Origin: Adenanthera pavonina
Lineage: Eukaryota > Streptophyta > Magnoliopsida > Fabales > Fabaceae
Length of the DNA stretch: 64,000 nt
Direction of reading: 5' to 3'
Assembly: GCA_026686845.1 (NCBI GenBank)
Contig: JAIVEN010000019.1
Span: forward strand, 29,826,501 to 29,890,500
Part shown: positions 46,497 through 60,600 of the stretch, one piece after another
Layout of the letters: each line of letters begins with the position of its first letter
Numbering within the stretch: position 1 is the first letter of the stretch
Translations under genes and position numbers: made by a program
The notes under the pieces: model-generated
What the model was told of the DNA's origin: nothing
Databases searched by the model: none
What the model saw: the letters and a program-made list of their open reading frames with translations, nothing else

Positions 46497-49400
46497 CTAC
46501 TCATCCATAACATCATTAGACCCATTGCCTATCAATCCCAGAGCATCCCTCAAATTTAGCGTGTTTCTCATGGTTCGCCTTCCAACCCCTCCATTGCCCT
46601 TCCTCATCATTGCAGCAAATTCCCCATAATCTATCTGTCCATCCTGCACCGCAAATTTTCCAGTAATTTTATCAAACAAGTTGGAAATTAAGACAGTTCA
46701 AGTTCTGCAATGGCGCACACACATAATAAAGCCAGGCATATCATCCAGACTCAGTACAAGAAAACTCGTAATGAGAAGATGAAAAGCACTCACATTGTCT
46801 TGATCAATTTCTTTGATCATTTCATCAATATGGACATCACCTAAACCAAACTCCTTACAAGCTTGTTGAATCTCATCAACGGTTATGTAACCACTACCAT
46901 CTTTATCAAAATAGGAGAAAGCTGACAACAGATTTTCCTCCCGCTCCAGCTTATTTAAGTGGACAGTAGCAGCAATGAATTCACCATAGTCAATTGTTCC
47001 GCTATTATCAATATCCGCCTGTCACACACAAAATGATAAGATATTCTCCTACTGTAAAGTTCAAACAATCAATGGCACAGTTGAATGAATAACGACAAGA
47101 GATTAATCTAAAAATTGAACAGTTTATCTTACAGCATCCATAAGATCCTTGATTTCAGACTCCATAAGTTCAGACCCTACTCGCTTCAAACCATCTTTTA
47201 ACTCATCAAAAGTTATGGTTCCACTGTTGTCTGTGTCAATCATCTTGAATAACTCCTTCAATCCACCAATTTCTTCCTCAGAAAGCCTTTCAGCAATCAC
47301 CTAGGATTAAGTAAGCTATACGGTCACAGTCATAAATTTCCCAGCCAAGACAGAAGTTGATGAAATTCCAAAAAAAGATTAAAAAAATAAAAGTTTATTG
47401 CATATGAATTAAGCATCATGTGAAATATCTTGATTCATATAAGCCATCCAGTTGATTTAAAAGGTACATTCGCTTGCAGTCTAGCTGAATGTTACCAATT
47501 AATGCATTTTGAAGATGTTTTCGCTGCAACAGCAAGAAACACAATTTAAGTAATTTCGACATATATCACATAGCCACCATTTAACTTCAGCAAGAATGTA
47601 TGACGAAGCCTTACACGTAAAGCCATCTTCTTAAGCTTATTCATTGCAGAGAACTGTTTCAGGCGTGATAAAACAGCCGAGTCAAGAGGTTTATCAGGTG
47701 CAATATTGTCATCAACAATCCATGAGTGCCCTAACACAACAAACCTCTTTAGTACCGCATGTTGTATATCAATGGTTACTACATTCTGAGAATTGCTTAA
47801 GCATTAATGCTACAAAACCCAATTATCATACTTCGTTCAATATAAGGATTAAAGAGACTTACTGAGTACTTCATGGGCTGTAAGCCTCTTTTTCGGATTT
47901 TGATCAAGCATTTTTCTAATTAGATCCTTGGCACTTTCTGAAATGCTAGGCCATGGTTCGGACTGAAAATCAAGTTTTCCTTGTAAAATCTGTCGGAAGA
48001 TCCCTATTTCAGTTTCTGTAGGTGACAGAATTTGTAGAATATTAGCATTGAGGAATAAATGAACATCAAGATAATATGCCTACATCCCCAACTGATAATA
48101 AAACATATGAATAGCAGATAGCTACCGGCCCAAAATGGTGGCACCCCACTCAATAATATGTACAAAATAACCCCAGCACTCCACACATCTGACTCAGGTC
48201 CATAATGCTTACGTAACACCTCTGGTGCAACATAGTATGGGCTCCCAACAACGTCAGAAAAGGTTTCACCTGGAAATCATATCACTATTAGGCATTGGCT
48301 GAGGGAAATGATTTGACAAAGGCAAAATTGAGGAGAGGAAATACCAAATTGTAACTTCAAACAATAAGAGAAGACTTCTGCTTCTTATTTAATTTTCAAT
48401 AGCTGCTCATAAGTTGCAATAAATTTTATGTCCTACTCACAATTAGCACTTGGAACTTAATCATATGTATACTGACTTGGAACTTTCATTCTAAATCTCT
48501 AGACAAACTACTGATCACGTAAAGGGTGCAAGCAAGCACTAAAAGCAGGAAGCATATCCAGAGCATTAAAAAACCTCATAATCATTTAAACAAGATCAGC
48601 AAATAGCAAATAATTATATTAGAAATCTAAAGATGTTTATTCATTTTATTACAGCTGCATTCTTAGTCCAGAGATCATTCCACTGCCTGTCAGATTTCAA
48701 TAGATTAACATTTCTTTAATGCCAGAAGGAAATTGACAAAAAAAAAATGCCAGAAGGAAGAAAATTTTCACAGGACATTAGAGTTGATTACTCCGTATGA
48801 TTGAGAAAGAAGATGCATGTATAGAAGAATTGAAATTTGAACCCCAAGTTAAGAACCCTTCATAAGGGCAGTGTGATGTTGCTCTTTCAGATTGATCAGA
48901 CTTCACATTCCAATTTAAATCATAAAAAAAGGTAAAGATTAGAAGAAGCATTTTGCTAGAGAACCTGAGCCACTGAAGCAACCATTCCCCAATTAATCCA
49001 GAGCCTTTGTATAGGATCTCATAAGAAGAAGAGAACAACCGAAGGCAAAAGGATCCAAGTCAAATGCACTCAAATTTAGCAAAATGGAAGTTAAAGAGAA
49101 TGATATAATCATTTCATTTTCTGACGTAGTTATAAATTATTTTGATGGAAAAATGAATTTAATTAAGGAATGGGCCCATAGTGAACGCTTAGAATGTCGA
49201 ACCTCCCTCCAATCAAATGATTATCGCCCCCATTTTCTACCTTCGAAATGCACCCAAAAGAAAAGCATACATATACAGCGACATGATCGGGAGATAAATC
49301 AGCAAACAGTCATTTGCTTTCACAGTTTTAAATGATGGCACCATAAAAGGGGAAAAAATTGTAGTGGCGCAAGCACTATAGCCATGACATTCAATAGTGC

Positions 49401-50002
49401 CGGAGACGTGCAAATACGAGACAAGAAGAAAAGAGAGATAAGGTGAAGAATTAACCTGGCTTGTAGAAAACGGACAATCCAAAGTCAGTGGCTTTAAGTT
49501 TAGCATCCTCATCGACGCTATCGAACAAGAAGTTTTCTGGCTTGAGATCTCTGTGCATGACCCCAAGAGAATGACAAGCTTCAACAACCTCAACAATGGT
49601 CCTGATCAGTTTAGCCGCTTGCCTCTCGCTGTAATGCCCTTTCTGCACTATCCTGTCGAATAACTCTCCACCTTCGCAGAGCTCCATGACCAAGTGAACA
49701 GAGAAGGAGTCCTCATAGGTGCCATGGATTCTGACGACGTGGGGATTTTCGGACAAATGGTGCATGATCTGAATCTCTCTCCAAACGTCGTCGTAATCCT
49801 CTTGGCAGATGAGTTTACGCTTAGGGATTGACTTGCAGGCATATCTGCGACCAGAGGACTTTTCTATGCAGAGGTAAGTGGTGCCAAATTGACCCTGACC
49901 CAATTTCCTTCCCAATGTGTAAAGGTCAGTGAGGTTCTGGGTTCGATAGGGGAGAACCCACAAGGGTTTCGGAGGAAAAGAGGCTGTGCTCGCTTTCTTC
50001 AT
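46497..50002 (-). CDS. Calcium-dependent protein kinase (CPK4/CPK11/CPK12-like)
   Basis: Ca2+-activated Ser/Thr kinase of stress and ABA signalling. Seven exons on the minus strand: 50002-49456, 48269-48126, 48015-47863, 47730-47615, 47300-47133, 47018-46794 and 46643-46497. They join to 499 residues. The N-terminus is short (MKKASTASFPPKPLWVLPY) and lacks MG, so no myristoylation is expected. The kinase domain has GQGQFGTTYLC, ACKS (K57), HRDLKPEN (about 150-157), DFGLS and GSPYYVAPEVL. The autoinhibitory junction is ALRVIAERLSEEEIGGLKELF. Four EF-hands are intact: DTDNSGTITFDEL, DIDNSGTIDYGEF, DKDGSGYITVDEI and DQDNDGQIDYGEF. The closest Arabidopsis relatives by memory are the subgroup I soluble kinases CPK4, CPK11 and CPK12. 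Intron phases agree throughout. A (CT)n tract lies about 280 bp upstream near 50280-50296. Confidence 0.95.
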
Positions 50003-51631
50003 TCGATTCTACTCTAGACTTCTATGTCGGAAAACCGAGACAGAGACTGTAAGTGGAAGAAAAGCCGGGCTGACAAATACCTAGTAGTAGTACCCCTGAC
50101 CCTGAATCTCTGAATCCTACTTAATAGCCAAGAAACGATCCTTTCATATGATATTCCCTCTCCAATAGTATCTTCTTCCCAAAAATCACTCCACTGCTTC
50201 TCTTTCCATAAAATTTCTCCTTTTTCGTTGCCGCTTTTCTGTGGATACTGTACTTTTTGAGATTTCATTTTTCTTCTTAGCTCTCTCTCTCTCTATTAAT
50301 CGTAGACGGACTTTACTGCCCATCCCTACGACATCCATCTTGAAAAAATATTGATTTTAGTTCATAAGAAAACAATATTGATTTTGCTACAACAAAAAAA
50401 TATTAATTTTATAAATTATTACCCATTCCAATTTAAAATATAAATTCTAATTATTTTAATTATATAAAAATAAAAAAATATTTTTACTCATTAAATTTAT
50501 AATAAATATATATTATTTTTTAATAGTATCTATATTTAATACATTACATTTAGAATTTATTATTTCTTATATTTTTCCCAATCTTAAATATAAAATATTT
50601 TATTCTTATTTTAAATATAGAATCTTTTATAAGGTAGTATTTATTATATATTTTTAAAAAATACTTTTATTTAATATATTCTAGAGAGAAAAAAAAATTA
50701 AATAAAGATAATTTTAAAAAAATATTATAATTTTTAGAGAAATTAAAGTAGTTAATTTAACTCATATATTTAATTTATATAATTCAGTTAAAATGTTTTT
50801 ATATTAAATATCGGAGATAATATTTAATTATAGATAAGGATAAAATATGAAAAATAATATTTAATATTCTAAAAATTACTAAATAAGACTTATATTTAAT
50901 ATTTTAAATAAAATTTTTAAAAAATCAAGTAGGATGAAAGATAATATAAAATATATTTTATTAAATCTTTTATTTTCATTCCATTTTTATTCTTTATGTT
51001 GGAAATTATTAATTTAGTTTAGAAAAAAATTCTCTGAAAAAACCTGTATATGCCAATATTTATTATAAATTATCATAAAACTCATAATTGCTTTGAAGAA
51101 TCAAAACATAATGCACCAGCCCTATTATTTTGAAGAATCGAAATTAATTACATTAATTATTTTGATCCAAATCATTTTTTATTGATGTAATTTTAATCTC
51201 ATATTAATTTTTTTACCAGATTAATTTCACATTAATTTACATTTGACATCCTCTTAAGTTTAAAAATGCATTAGATAGTAGGCGGAACAATATATAAATA
51301 TGATACTAATGCTATTTAGTATGATGCCTTATGAGTTTAACCCACGCAATATGGAATTCGTTTAAATTTTGAAATTAATATTCTGATTCTGAATTATTTT
51401 AAGTTCAAATTCAATAAATGAAATTTTCGAAGTTGAAAACTATATAATGATTAATAGTTTTGGATTTATTAACTTGAGATTTAAATTTTCAGACAATACA
51501 TTGTATGAGAAAAAAAGTACAGCCATTTATTGACAGATCTCTCACTGAATTAACCCTGAAATGAAAGTGAGCTATGTGATTTCATAGGATTTGACTTGAT
51601 TCTTGTTTTAAATTTTGATTCAAAATTTAAT
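50003..51631. other. CDPK leader/promoter, then very AT-rich spacer
   Basis: The first ~290 bp are the likely CDPK leader and promoter (minus gene), including a CT/GA run at 50280-50296. The rest is strongly AT-rich with no gene seen. Confidence 0.5.
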
Positions 51632-51782
51632 AATTATACCACCAAATGCTTAGGTTGACTGGTAGTAGTCATTCTAGCTTAATCACGGGTCTTGAGTTCG
51701 AGAGGATTAGTCTGGACCATGTTGAAGTTCTCACAGCTCGAGTGAAGCAAACTCCAGGATACCGGGTGTATACGCGAAAAAA
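51632..51782 (+). mobile_element. tRNA-derived SINE-like insertion
   Basis: An approximately 150-bp block, GC-richer than its flanks, has a Pol III-like A box region (TTAGGTTGACTGGTAG) and a B box-like GAGTTCGAG about 33 bp later. It ends in an A-rich tail (GCGAAAAAA). The 11-bp sequence CAAAATTTAAT occurs directly before (51621-51631) and directly after (51783-51793), as a target-site duplication would. There is no open frame. Family not identified. Confidence 0.6.
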
Positions 51783-51793
51783 CAAAATTTAAT

Positions 51794-54300
51794 GGTTATA
51801 ATACTCTTTATTTGTTTTGTCTTCTAATAGTCAGCGAGTATTTATGTGCATTAATACTAATGAATATATACATATATAGTATTCTTGTCGTACATATTAC
51901 AGGCTATTGCCAGGTAGCCACCTATCTATTTCATTGATATTTCACTACTTTTTATTTTATTATTATTTAGTCAGTCTTTTTTATTATATTTTAATAAATT
52001 ATTATAAAATATATCTTATTAAATTTTTTTATTTATTTCTCTTGATAAAAAATATTAACTTATTTTGGAGAAGACTCACTAAAGGACCTATATATGCCAA
52101 TATTTAATATAAAAGATCATAAGAATCATAATTATTTTGAAAAATTAAATATAATTATTTAGTTATTATATCCTCATAAATTTTTTTTTTCTTTTTTCTC
52201 ATCCTTTCTTTCTTTCCTCCTGGATTTACATACGATGAAAAGTGGGAGGAAAAAAATGAAACAAACTTAAACTCATCGTATAAGCTTCAATAAAAAATGC
52301 TCTACTTTTTTCACACAAAAAACAAGCTCAACTTTGATAATGTAATTATAATATTGCTTATAAGAAAACTTCAAAAAACTCTTACTAACTGTTATACCCT
52401 TTAGTAGCATAAGTTTTTTAACATATACATAGTTAAAAATTACAAGGCATGACATTATACTTAAAAGATTAGCTGTCTACTTATTAACTGTGTCAAAATT
52501 TTATTAGTGTGAATATCATTTATTACCTTGTTGGTGTGAAGATTATTTGTTATCATAATGATTAATTAATTATTTTATATTATTTAAAATAATTATGATT
52601 TTTGTCTTCCTATAACTTTTATATGATATATTGATAATGATAATAATGTTTTTATTTTATCAAACATAGGACAATATATTTAAGAAGTTCAATCATCTAC
52701 CAATCATATTATAACTTTAATGATATAATAATTCATATCTTATTAGAAGAGAACTAGAAACATTGATATATTGTTTTAATCTTGATGGAGTATAGGTTTT
52801 TCCTGGAAAAAATTTGTATAATTTAGACGTAAAAAGAAGCTAATTTTTTAAAATTATTCTTATTTACATAAAAATAAAGCTAATGGGCGTTCATTATTCA
52901 AAATATAATGTTTTCATTCAAGTGCATCGTAAACGCAAATGTGTAAAATTTGTACTTTTTTTATAATAGAGTTTATTGATATTATAGGACATAAATATTC
53001 AAAATTTAAAATTTTGACCCAATACTTGGAATTTTTGTAGGGTATAATTTTGACCCAATACTTGGAATTTTTGTAGGGTATATATTTACTTTAATTTATT
53101 CTTGTAAGATTTGAAAGCTTAGGCAGAATAAATCCACAGCACGTGAAGTACCTTTTTTAATCTAGCTATAAAATTGAATAGATTATCTGATTGAGGAAAA
53201 GAACATGCTGTTACGGCCTTAGGGGGGTATATTACAGAGTCACGAGATAAGGAAATAGAGTGGAACAAGCATAGTTTGGACAAGGAATCTTTCACTCTCA
53301 GTTTGCTTTCTCCAATATTCTTGACCCTTTTTTTAGTGATAGTTTACTAGAAAAATTAAAGAAAGAAGTCTGCCCCTCATTCGTAATATGAAAAAGTGAC
53401 CCACTCCAGCTCTAAAATTTGAGGAAGGATAGATATGAAAATGAATGGATTAAATCAAACGACACATAAAGTAGAAATCTCATCTCAGTAATTCAAAAAT
53501 AGAAAAGGAACCAACAATTTTAAAAAATTGAAAAAAAAGTAAAGAGAAGGAGGTGATGGAAAATATAAGGTATAAAAAATGATATCCTGTACGAAAAATT
53601 TTCTTCTTGTTTTTTACTCCTCCAATACTCACACATTACTTTCCTCATGTATCTGACGCATTTTTGTGGGCCAAGGAAAAAATATATCTGAGGCAAGTGA
53701 ATGTGGAGAAATTCTTTTGCGCACCTAACACATTTTTTTAATATAATTATCTCATATTTGAAAATCCTCGAGTTCTTAACTACGAAATAATCATGCTGGT
53801 AATCTCGATTTCTTTATTGGAATCTTTATTTATTCAGTTAAATTAAATTATTGTTTATACATTGACATTAATAATAAATAGAAAAAATATAGAAAATCAC
53901 TTGGTTAATACGAATCACCTCACCGTTACGTTGCACAATACAACTATATAGGGTCCTTTTTTGAAAAAATAGAGCGGGTGAGGTAAGCTGTTGAGAATCT
54001 GCATCTCTTCTCATGTATTGAGCAAGACTGAGACTAATACATTATCTACCCTGATTACCTCTACATACCATGAATTATCCATTGATATTAGAACTGATTT
54101 ATATAGATGTTAATCCAATCCATTCCATTCCATCATCGATTAATCGTTCAAATCTAATAGAAAAACTGGGATCCAACTTACATCGTCCTCAAAATGGCAC
54201 TAAAAAAAATAATTTATAGCTCGTCACCATTCACATCCGAAGGCATTTTCCTTTAAGTTTAAAATTGCTTCTTATAATCAGAACTTCTTCTAATGGATGT
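51794..54300. other. AT-rich intergenic region
   Basis: No gene supported. Contains a perfect 36-bp tandem duplication at 53011-53082 (annotated separately). The remainder is AT-rich with short poly-A/T runs. Confidence 0.5.
53011..53082 (+). repeat. Perfect 36-bp tandem duplication
   Basis: Two adjacent identical 36-bp units beginning ATTTTGACCCAATACTTGGA at 53011 and 53047. The exact identity in AT-rich DNA indicates a very recent duplication. No function is evident. Confidence 0.9.
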
Positions 54301-54689
54301 AAGATAGATCAAGTTTTCATGGATTTTTAATAAAAGTTCAAGCTTCCTGATGCAATCCAGGAGTTCTTCGGTCTATTCTTCCCCCCCCCCTCGGATTAAA
54401 AATCGTGTATTCATCGTTGACCATAATCCTATATTTTGTTCTCCTCCACCGCCAACGCCAACTTTATCCTGTCATTTTCCTTCTTGTTTGGAGATTGAAA
54501 TCTTCGAAATTTGTAGAAGCTGTGGTCTTGCGATAAATAATGAGAGATTTTTTTTTTCCCTAATTTCAACAGCAATTCATTCGAAAATTTAATACTAAAA
54601 CCAACCACAGAAAAAGGAAGGTCCAATAAAACCCTAAACCCTGAAGCGGGGTGAGTCCCTGTTGTTTGAAGTCTGGAAGAGAGCACGGT

Positions 54690-57600
54690 ATGGGTGCCTC
54701 AGAACCAAAGGAAGAGGTACTTCTCAACCGCGAATATGAGCTCCGTCTTATTCGCTGTACCCTCTGTCCTCTCCCCTCCATTTCCCCGCCTCAATCCCCA
54801 CCGCCCGAGCAAGATCACCGTCTCAACTCCCTCATTAACTATCTACTCGCTTTCATCGAGACCGGCAACTATCTTCAAGTCTTCAACTCCGAAGCGTTCC
54901 GGCTTGTCTTCGGATTCGGTGATGACTCGCCTTTCTCCTTTGATAACTCACTCGATTCTGCCGACCGCCTATACTCTGAGTTGCTGAACCGCGCCCAGTC
55001 GTTTATTGAAGTTAACTCAGCAAACGATACGGCAAAGGCTTCTAGGATAATGCTTGTGATGTGCATCGCGGTGGCTGCATTTCTTGGGTTCTCGCAATGT
55101 AGCATTACTGGGTTAGATTACAGTGCAAGTTTTTATTTTTAACCTCCACAAGCCATCACTATTATACTGAGAATCATGAAAAACCGTACTCCATCTTCAT
55201 TACATTTGAATTTGAACTGTTGTAGGCCGTTGAGTGCGCTACCAAGATGCCCCCTGCCGCTGAAAGCGAGGAAAGGCGATGAATATCGAGAGTGGGACAA
55301 TTGGGCACGTAATCAGCTTATGTCTGCTGGGTCTGATTTGCTCGGGAAGTTCTCTAATCTTCAGGTAGTTGATGCATTTAATGTCCAACCTCTTGGCATA
55401 GCCTCAATCATTATCCCTCACGCTACCAAGTCACTGACTGTATCGTGTCACACAGCACACGCACCACTGCACAAGTCTAATTTAGTCCGAAAGGATGGAT
55501 AGATTTTCTACTGTTTCTTTGCGATGCTGACGAATAGATTCTGTTGATGGGAGTTTTCCTGAATTCATTGTGGCCATAAATATTGTAATTTCATTTGTCT
55601 CTCTTCTAATTTTAAACCTATCTGTTGTTTTGTAGTATATAGTTTTTGCTAGGATGTTGCTTATGAGGTTGAAAGATTTATTAACTGGAGGAATTATCTC
55701 TTCCGTGATTGAGTTTAGAAGCCTTTCATGGTGGCTTGCAAGGGTTTTACTTCTCCAACAGAGAATTTTGGACGAGCGTTCTTCTTCTTTATTTGATCTT
55801 TCGCATGTCTATATGAGTGAAGCTTTACGGCAATTTGGCAATTCAGAAGCAGCTACAGGTTATTGGGATGCTAATTTACGTGTTGGTGAGAGCTCAGCAA
55901 TTGTCTGTATGGTTCATTTAGAGGCTGGAATTCTGGAATATGCATATGGACTAGTTGATTCTTGCAGGTGAATTACATTAGGCTTTTCATTATGCCCATT
56001 TGGCATCTATCATATATATATATATATGTTCTGAATTTTTGTGTCATTATTTTGTCTACTTCTTTTCAAGTTACTTTACAGGCTTACCTTGTGTATTATT
56101 ATATGTTGTGATGCTTGTAGAACTTCACTATAAGCATGCTTTTAATTGTCACATATTGGTGGAAAAATATTTGTTTTCTTATTTGGTTGTTGTGAAGTTT
56201 ACCTTGAGAATTTTGTTTTTAAGTTGAAATTGGAATCACCACCATTGATTCATGTGTACTTTGCTGTTAAAGCTGTTGTACTTTATGGTGTCAGGCAACA
56301 TTTTGAGTCTGCTGAGATGGTATCTGGGCTTCAGCTTTCAGTTACTGGAGCTCTTGGTTTCCGTACTGTACATCAGGTAGCCTTCATAAACTGCATGATC
56401 AGTGTGCTTCATTGGGCATTTTGTGCTAATATGTGATTTTTGGACATAGGTGGAACCAAAAGCACAAATGGTCCTTGTTAACTCAAGTCCATCCAACAAT
56501 GTTGATAGCTGCTCGTTATTGAACACTGGCATCCAGACATGCGATTCCAGCCATGTTGAAGCTAACATGCCTTTGCAACAGAATGATACCTGTGAAGTAT
56601 CTGACATACTTATTGTTCCAAAACTGTTGACAAATGATGATAAATCTGGAAGTAAATCAGAAGGAATGGAAAATGGTGCTAATGGGACTGTCCATTTGAC
56701 GGCAATGCAACAGGCAGTAGTTCTGGCATACTGTCTTTTAATTGAGAAGAGCTCCCGACATGATGAAATGCAGAGTAAATAGCCTTAATTTGTACATGCA
56801 TGTATGATATTATACCTTGTGTGTGTGCGTGTGCGCGCAAGCATATAGATTTTTCAAAAAGAAGGAAAAGAAAGAAGGTTATGAACCAGCTAGGTTGATT
56901 ATGTAATTGCTGGCTTGTGTTCTAGGATGGGATATGGCTCCTTACATCGAGGCAATTGATTCCCAGCACCAGTCATCTTTCATTGTAAGTAGACAAAATC
57001 TACACAGGATAATTACATCTTGCTTGCACTTTTTTTTTCTTTTAATGAGGATGGTGGTTTCTGATGTCTGAGCATATGCCATCATTTAATCTTTTAAGTT
57101 GAACAAATGATACCTTTCTAGGTTTAGTCTTGAATTAATAAATAATTGAAGCTTTTCTGAACACCATCAAGACAATAAAATCCTTATGATGCTTTTGTCT
57201 TGTCCCTTCTAATGTTCCACTTTATAATCTGTGTAGTGCAAAATGCTTATGATGCTTTTGTCTCGTCCCTTCTAATGTTCCACTTTATAATCTGTGTAGT
57301 GCATAACTATTATCTGTATTTGATAATTTTTTCTATTCCTTCTTTAGATACGATGTTTCTGTGACCTCTTGCGTATACGATGGGAGTCCTCACGTAATCG
57401 AACAAAGGAGCGTGCTTTACTAACGATGGATAAATTGGTATGAGTTGTAGTCTCCAAGAATTAGTGGAATCTGACTAAAATTGAAATTGACTAACCTGTA
57501 CTGATCAAGTTTTTTTGATGGTTCATTTTCCTGTTTGCCTATTGTAATGCTAAGGTTATAATTTCTTGCAAATTAAATCTTGATACGAAGTTACTTATTT

Positions 57601-60600
57601 TACTTTATTTTGCATATTATGGTTTATGCAGACCAAAATTTGGTCATAAGTAGCAAAGTATTGGACTGAATTGGAATTACCCAGCATAGGACAATTTCTT
57701 CCTGAAGCTATTAGTGGAACTCTTTTTTTCCCCTCTAACATATGTCCAGCCATTTGGTCCCTTTTTATGAATGAATAGTTTTAATTAGAAGAACTCAAGT
57801 GGTGGGACCCATAAAACTACATACCCCCTTGCTTAAGCCTCCTCAGAGCTGTCATTCTTTTTTATTCCTTATGATCTTCATTGATGTTCCCTTACATATC
57901 TATTCAAGTTAAATTTTTTCACCTATCTGTGGCGTGAGTTGTCCTAATTTATTTATCATGAATTATTATTACTGTTGCCCTTGTTAAGAATGTACTATGT
58001 CGCAGGTCGAGAGTCTTTATGATGATTCTCCAGCAGTAACAGAAAGAATTCCTTTTTCCTATGGTGTCTATATGCCTAGTGTTCCTGCCTTAAGGAAGTA
58101 TGACCTTTTTTTACTTTTTTGCCAGTCCACTGGGTATATGATTCTTTATTCTTTTAACTTGTGTGGTGTGTGTCTCTTCAATTTTTAGCTTGTTAAATTC
58201 AGATCCTTTTCTATCAGTGATTACGTTTCATCCTGCTCTCAGGGAGTATGGTGAGCTTTTGGTGTGCTGTGGCTTGATAGGGGAGGCAATTAAAGTTTTT
58301 GAAGATTTAGAATTATGGGATAATCTTATATACTGTTATTGGTATGTTGACATCTGAGAGAGGAATAATTTATTACTCATCATGCATCATTCACGGACAA
58401 TGAGATCTCATGTCATATTTGATTTGGTTAACAGCCTGTTGGAGAGGAAAGCAATGGCTGTTGAACTCATCAAAAAACGTCTTTCAGAAAGACCAAACGA
58501 CCCCAGGTTATGGTATGCATGATTCTTTTTAGAACTTGGGTTGCTTTGATAAACCCTAGTCTCTTAGCTATTTCTGTGAGATTGTCAAGTTTTGGCATAT
58601 CTATTGGTCATGCCAATCTTTAAGGAAAGTGGAAAATGAATGATTTCTTGTGGATTTGATTTGGGTTGGTTTTCAACTAGTGAGCATGGGAGAAAGGCTA
58701 CCTAACAGTGTCCATTCTAATTTCATATTTAGTATTATTTGCTATTTTACTTTTTCTTTTTTCTTTTTTAATCTGATTCTGCTAGTAGGCTACATTCATA
58801 GTTTCATACAGCTTTCATTTCAAAGAGCTACATTTTTGTATACTAGACCTGACTATATTGACATTGTACTGTCAATGGTAGTAATTTCTACAGAGTGAAA
58901 AGTTGAAGCCTTGAAATTATATGAAAATTCTTTGATTGGGTCTAGGTGAATTTTGTTTAGAAACTCTTGTGTAAATATATTTAATATGCGCTGGCAAAAA
59001 ATATATATATTTAATATGCCGGATAATTTTTTATTACCAGTTGAGACAATCAAAACTGATCATTTTCATGAGGTGTAGGATCCAGAAGTGCCTTATAAGA
59101 TTGAAATGTTGCTCAGATTAGGTTGCCCCAAAGATATAATAAGTGGCTCAAGAATGGAAGTGCCTTATCGTATGAATTGTTTTAGATTACTGCCTATAAT
59201 CTAATGGTTAGTTGGAATTTTTTGCTGGTATAGGAAAATTTTACTGAGGACATTTTTGTTTACCTCTTATTTTATTTTATTCCTAAACTTAATGCTCCTC
59301 ATTCATGAACCAGTGCTGACTGCTGACCAATCACATTCTAGCTTTTTATCTATCCTATGTGAAAAATCAAATCAAAGCGTGAGAAAATAAAATACTTGGG
59401 TTGCAAAATATATTTACTGATGCTAATAACTTGCTAGGTGCTCCTTGGGTGATGCTACCAATAATGATGCCTGCTATGAAAAAGCTCTTGAAGTTTCAGA
59501 CAATAGGTCAGCTAGAGCTAAGGTACACGTGCTTTTTTTTATAGCAACATCCAACATCCAGTTTATTCATTTCATATTAAAAAATTGTCAATATTGATTA
59601 TTCTGAAAGAATACAATCTTTACCTAATTGACAGCGCTCTCTGGCTCGTAGTGCATACAATAGAGAAGATTTTGAAACATCCAAGATTTTGTGGTACGTG
59701 TTGTATTGTAAACCTTATTACTCTTATAATCGTTGTATTTGTCATAATATTTTTGTTTGGCTTGATGTGTTAAACATAGAAGATAGTTTTTTTAGAGCCC
59801 AATAGTGTCGTGTGATCCATGAAGCGGATCTCACTTAATAAGATAAGGTTGTTGTGTTAAACATAAAAGATTCCTCTTAATTAATTTCAGGGAGTCTGCA
59901 ATGTCCATGAACTCTATGTATCCGGGTGGTTGGTTTGCACTTGGGTCTGCTGCATTGAAGGTAAACTGTGTGATTTCCACTATGCGTATTATTTATTTAC
60001 TTTTGCAGTTGGATTTGAAAACTAATAGACAATGTAGGGCAAGTCTACAATTCTCAACACGAAAGTTACTGAATTAGGTATAAGTGCTATTGATATGTGA
60101 TAACAGTTCGTTGAAAACTCTCCACAACTGCTTGGGTAGCTGAATTTGTCTAATGGGAAAAATTTAAGTGGGGCTTGTTGAATTTAAATGAAGCCACTTC
60201 TGCATCGTTTACATCTTTGTTTGCATCATTTGAGCAATTTTCGACAGTAGTGCATGAAATACATGGCATCACCTCATTGGTTTGTTAGGAATCAATGACC
60301 ACTAATGCTTATTTTTGACTATGGGTTTTGTGGATATGCCCTCCTTGTATTTTACACTTCATTTCTGATTTCTCAATTATATTCTTACCATGAAAGTTAT
60401 ACAGGCTAGGGATATTGAGAAGGCTCTGGATGGGTTTACTCGTGCTGTTCAACTTGATCCTGAAAATGGGGAAGCTTGGAATAACATTGCTTGCTTGTAT
60501 GTGTTTCTGGCTTACATCTCTTATTGAAAAATGAGAAAAATATTGGTTTGTTTCTTTGTATTAACTAATATACCTGAAAATGCACGCCAATCTACAAATA

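Noticed and set aside
49084..49335. 83-codon plus frame within CDPK intron 1
   Set aside because: It is intronic to a well-supported minus-strand gene and shows no conserved motif.
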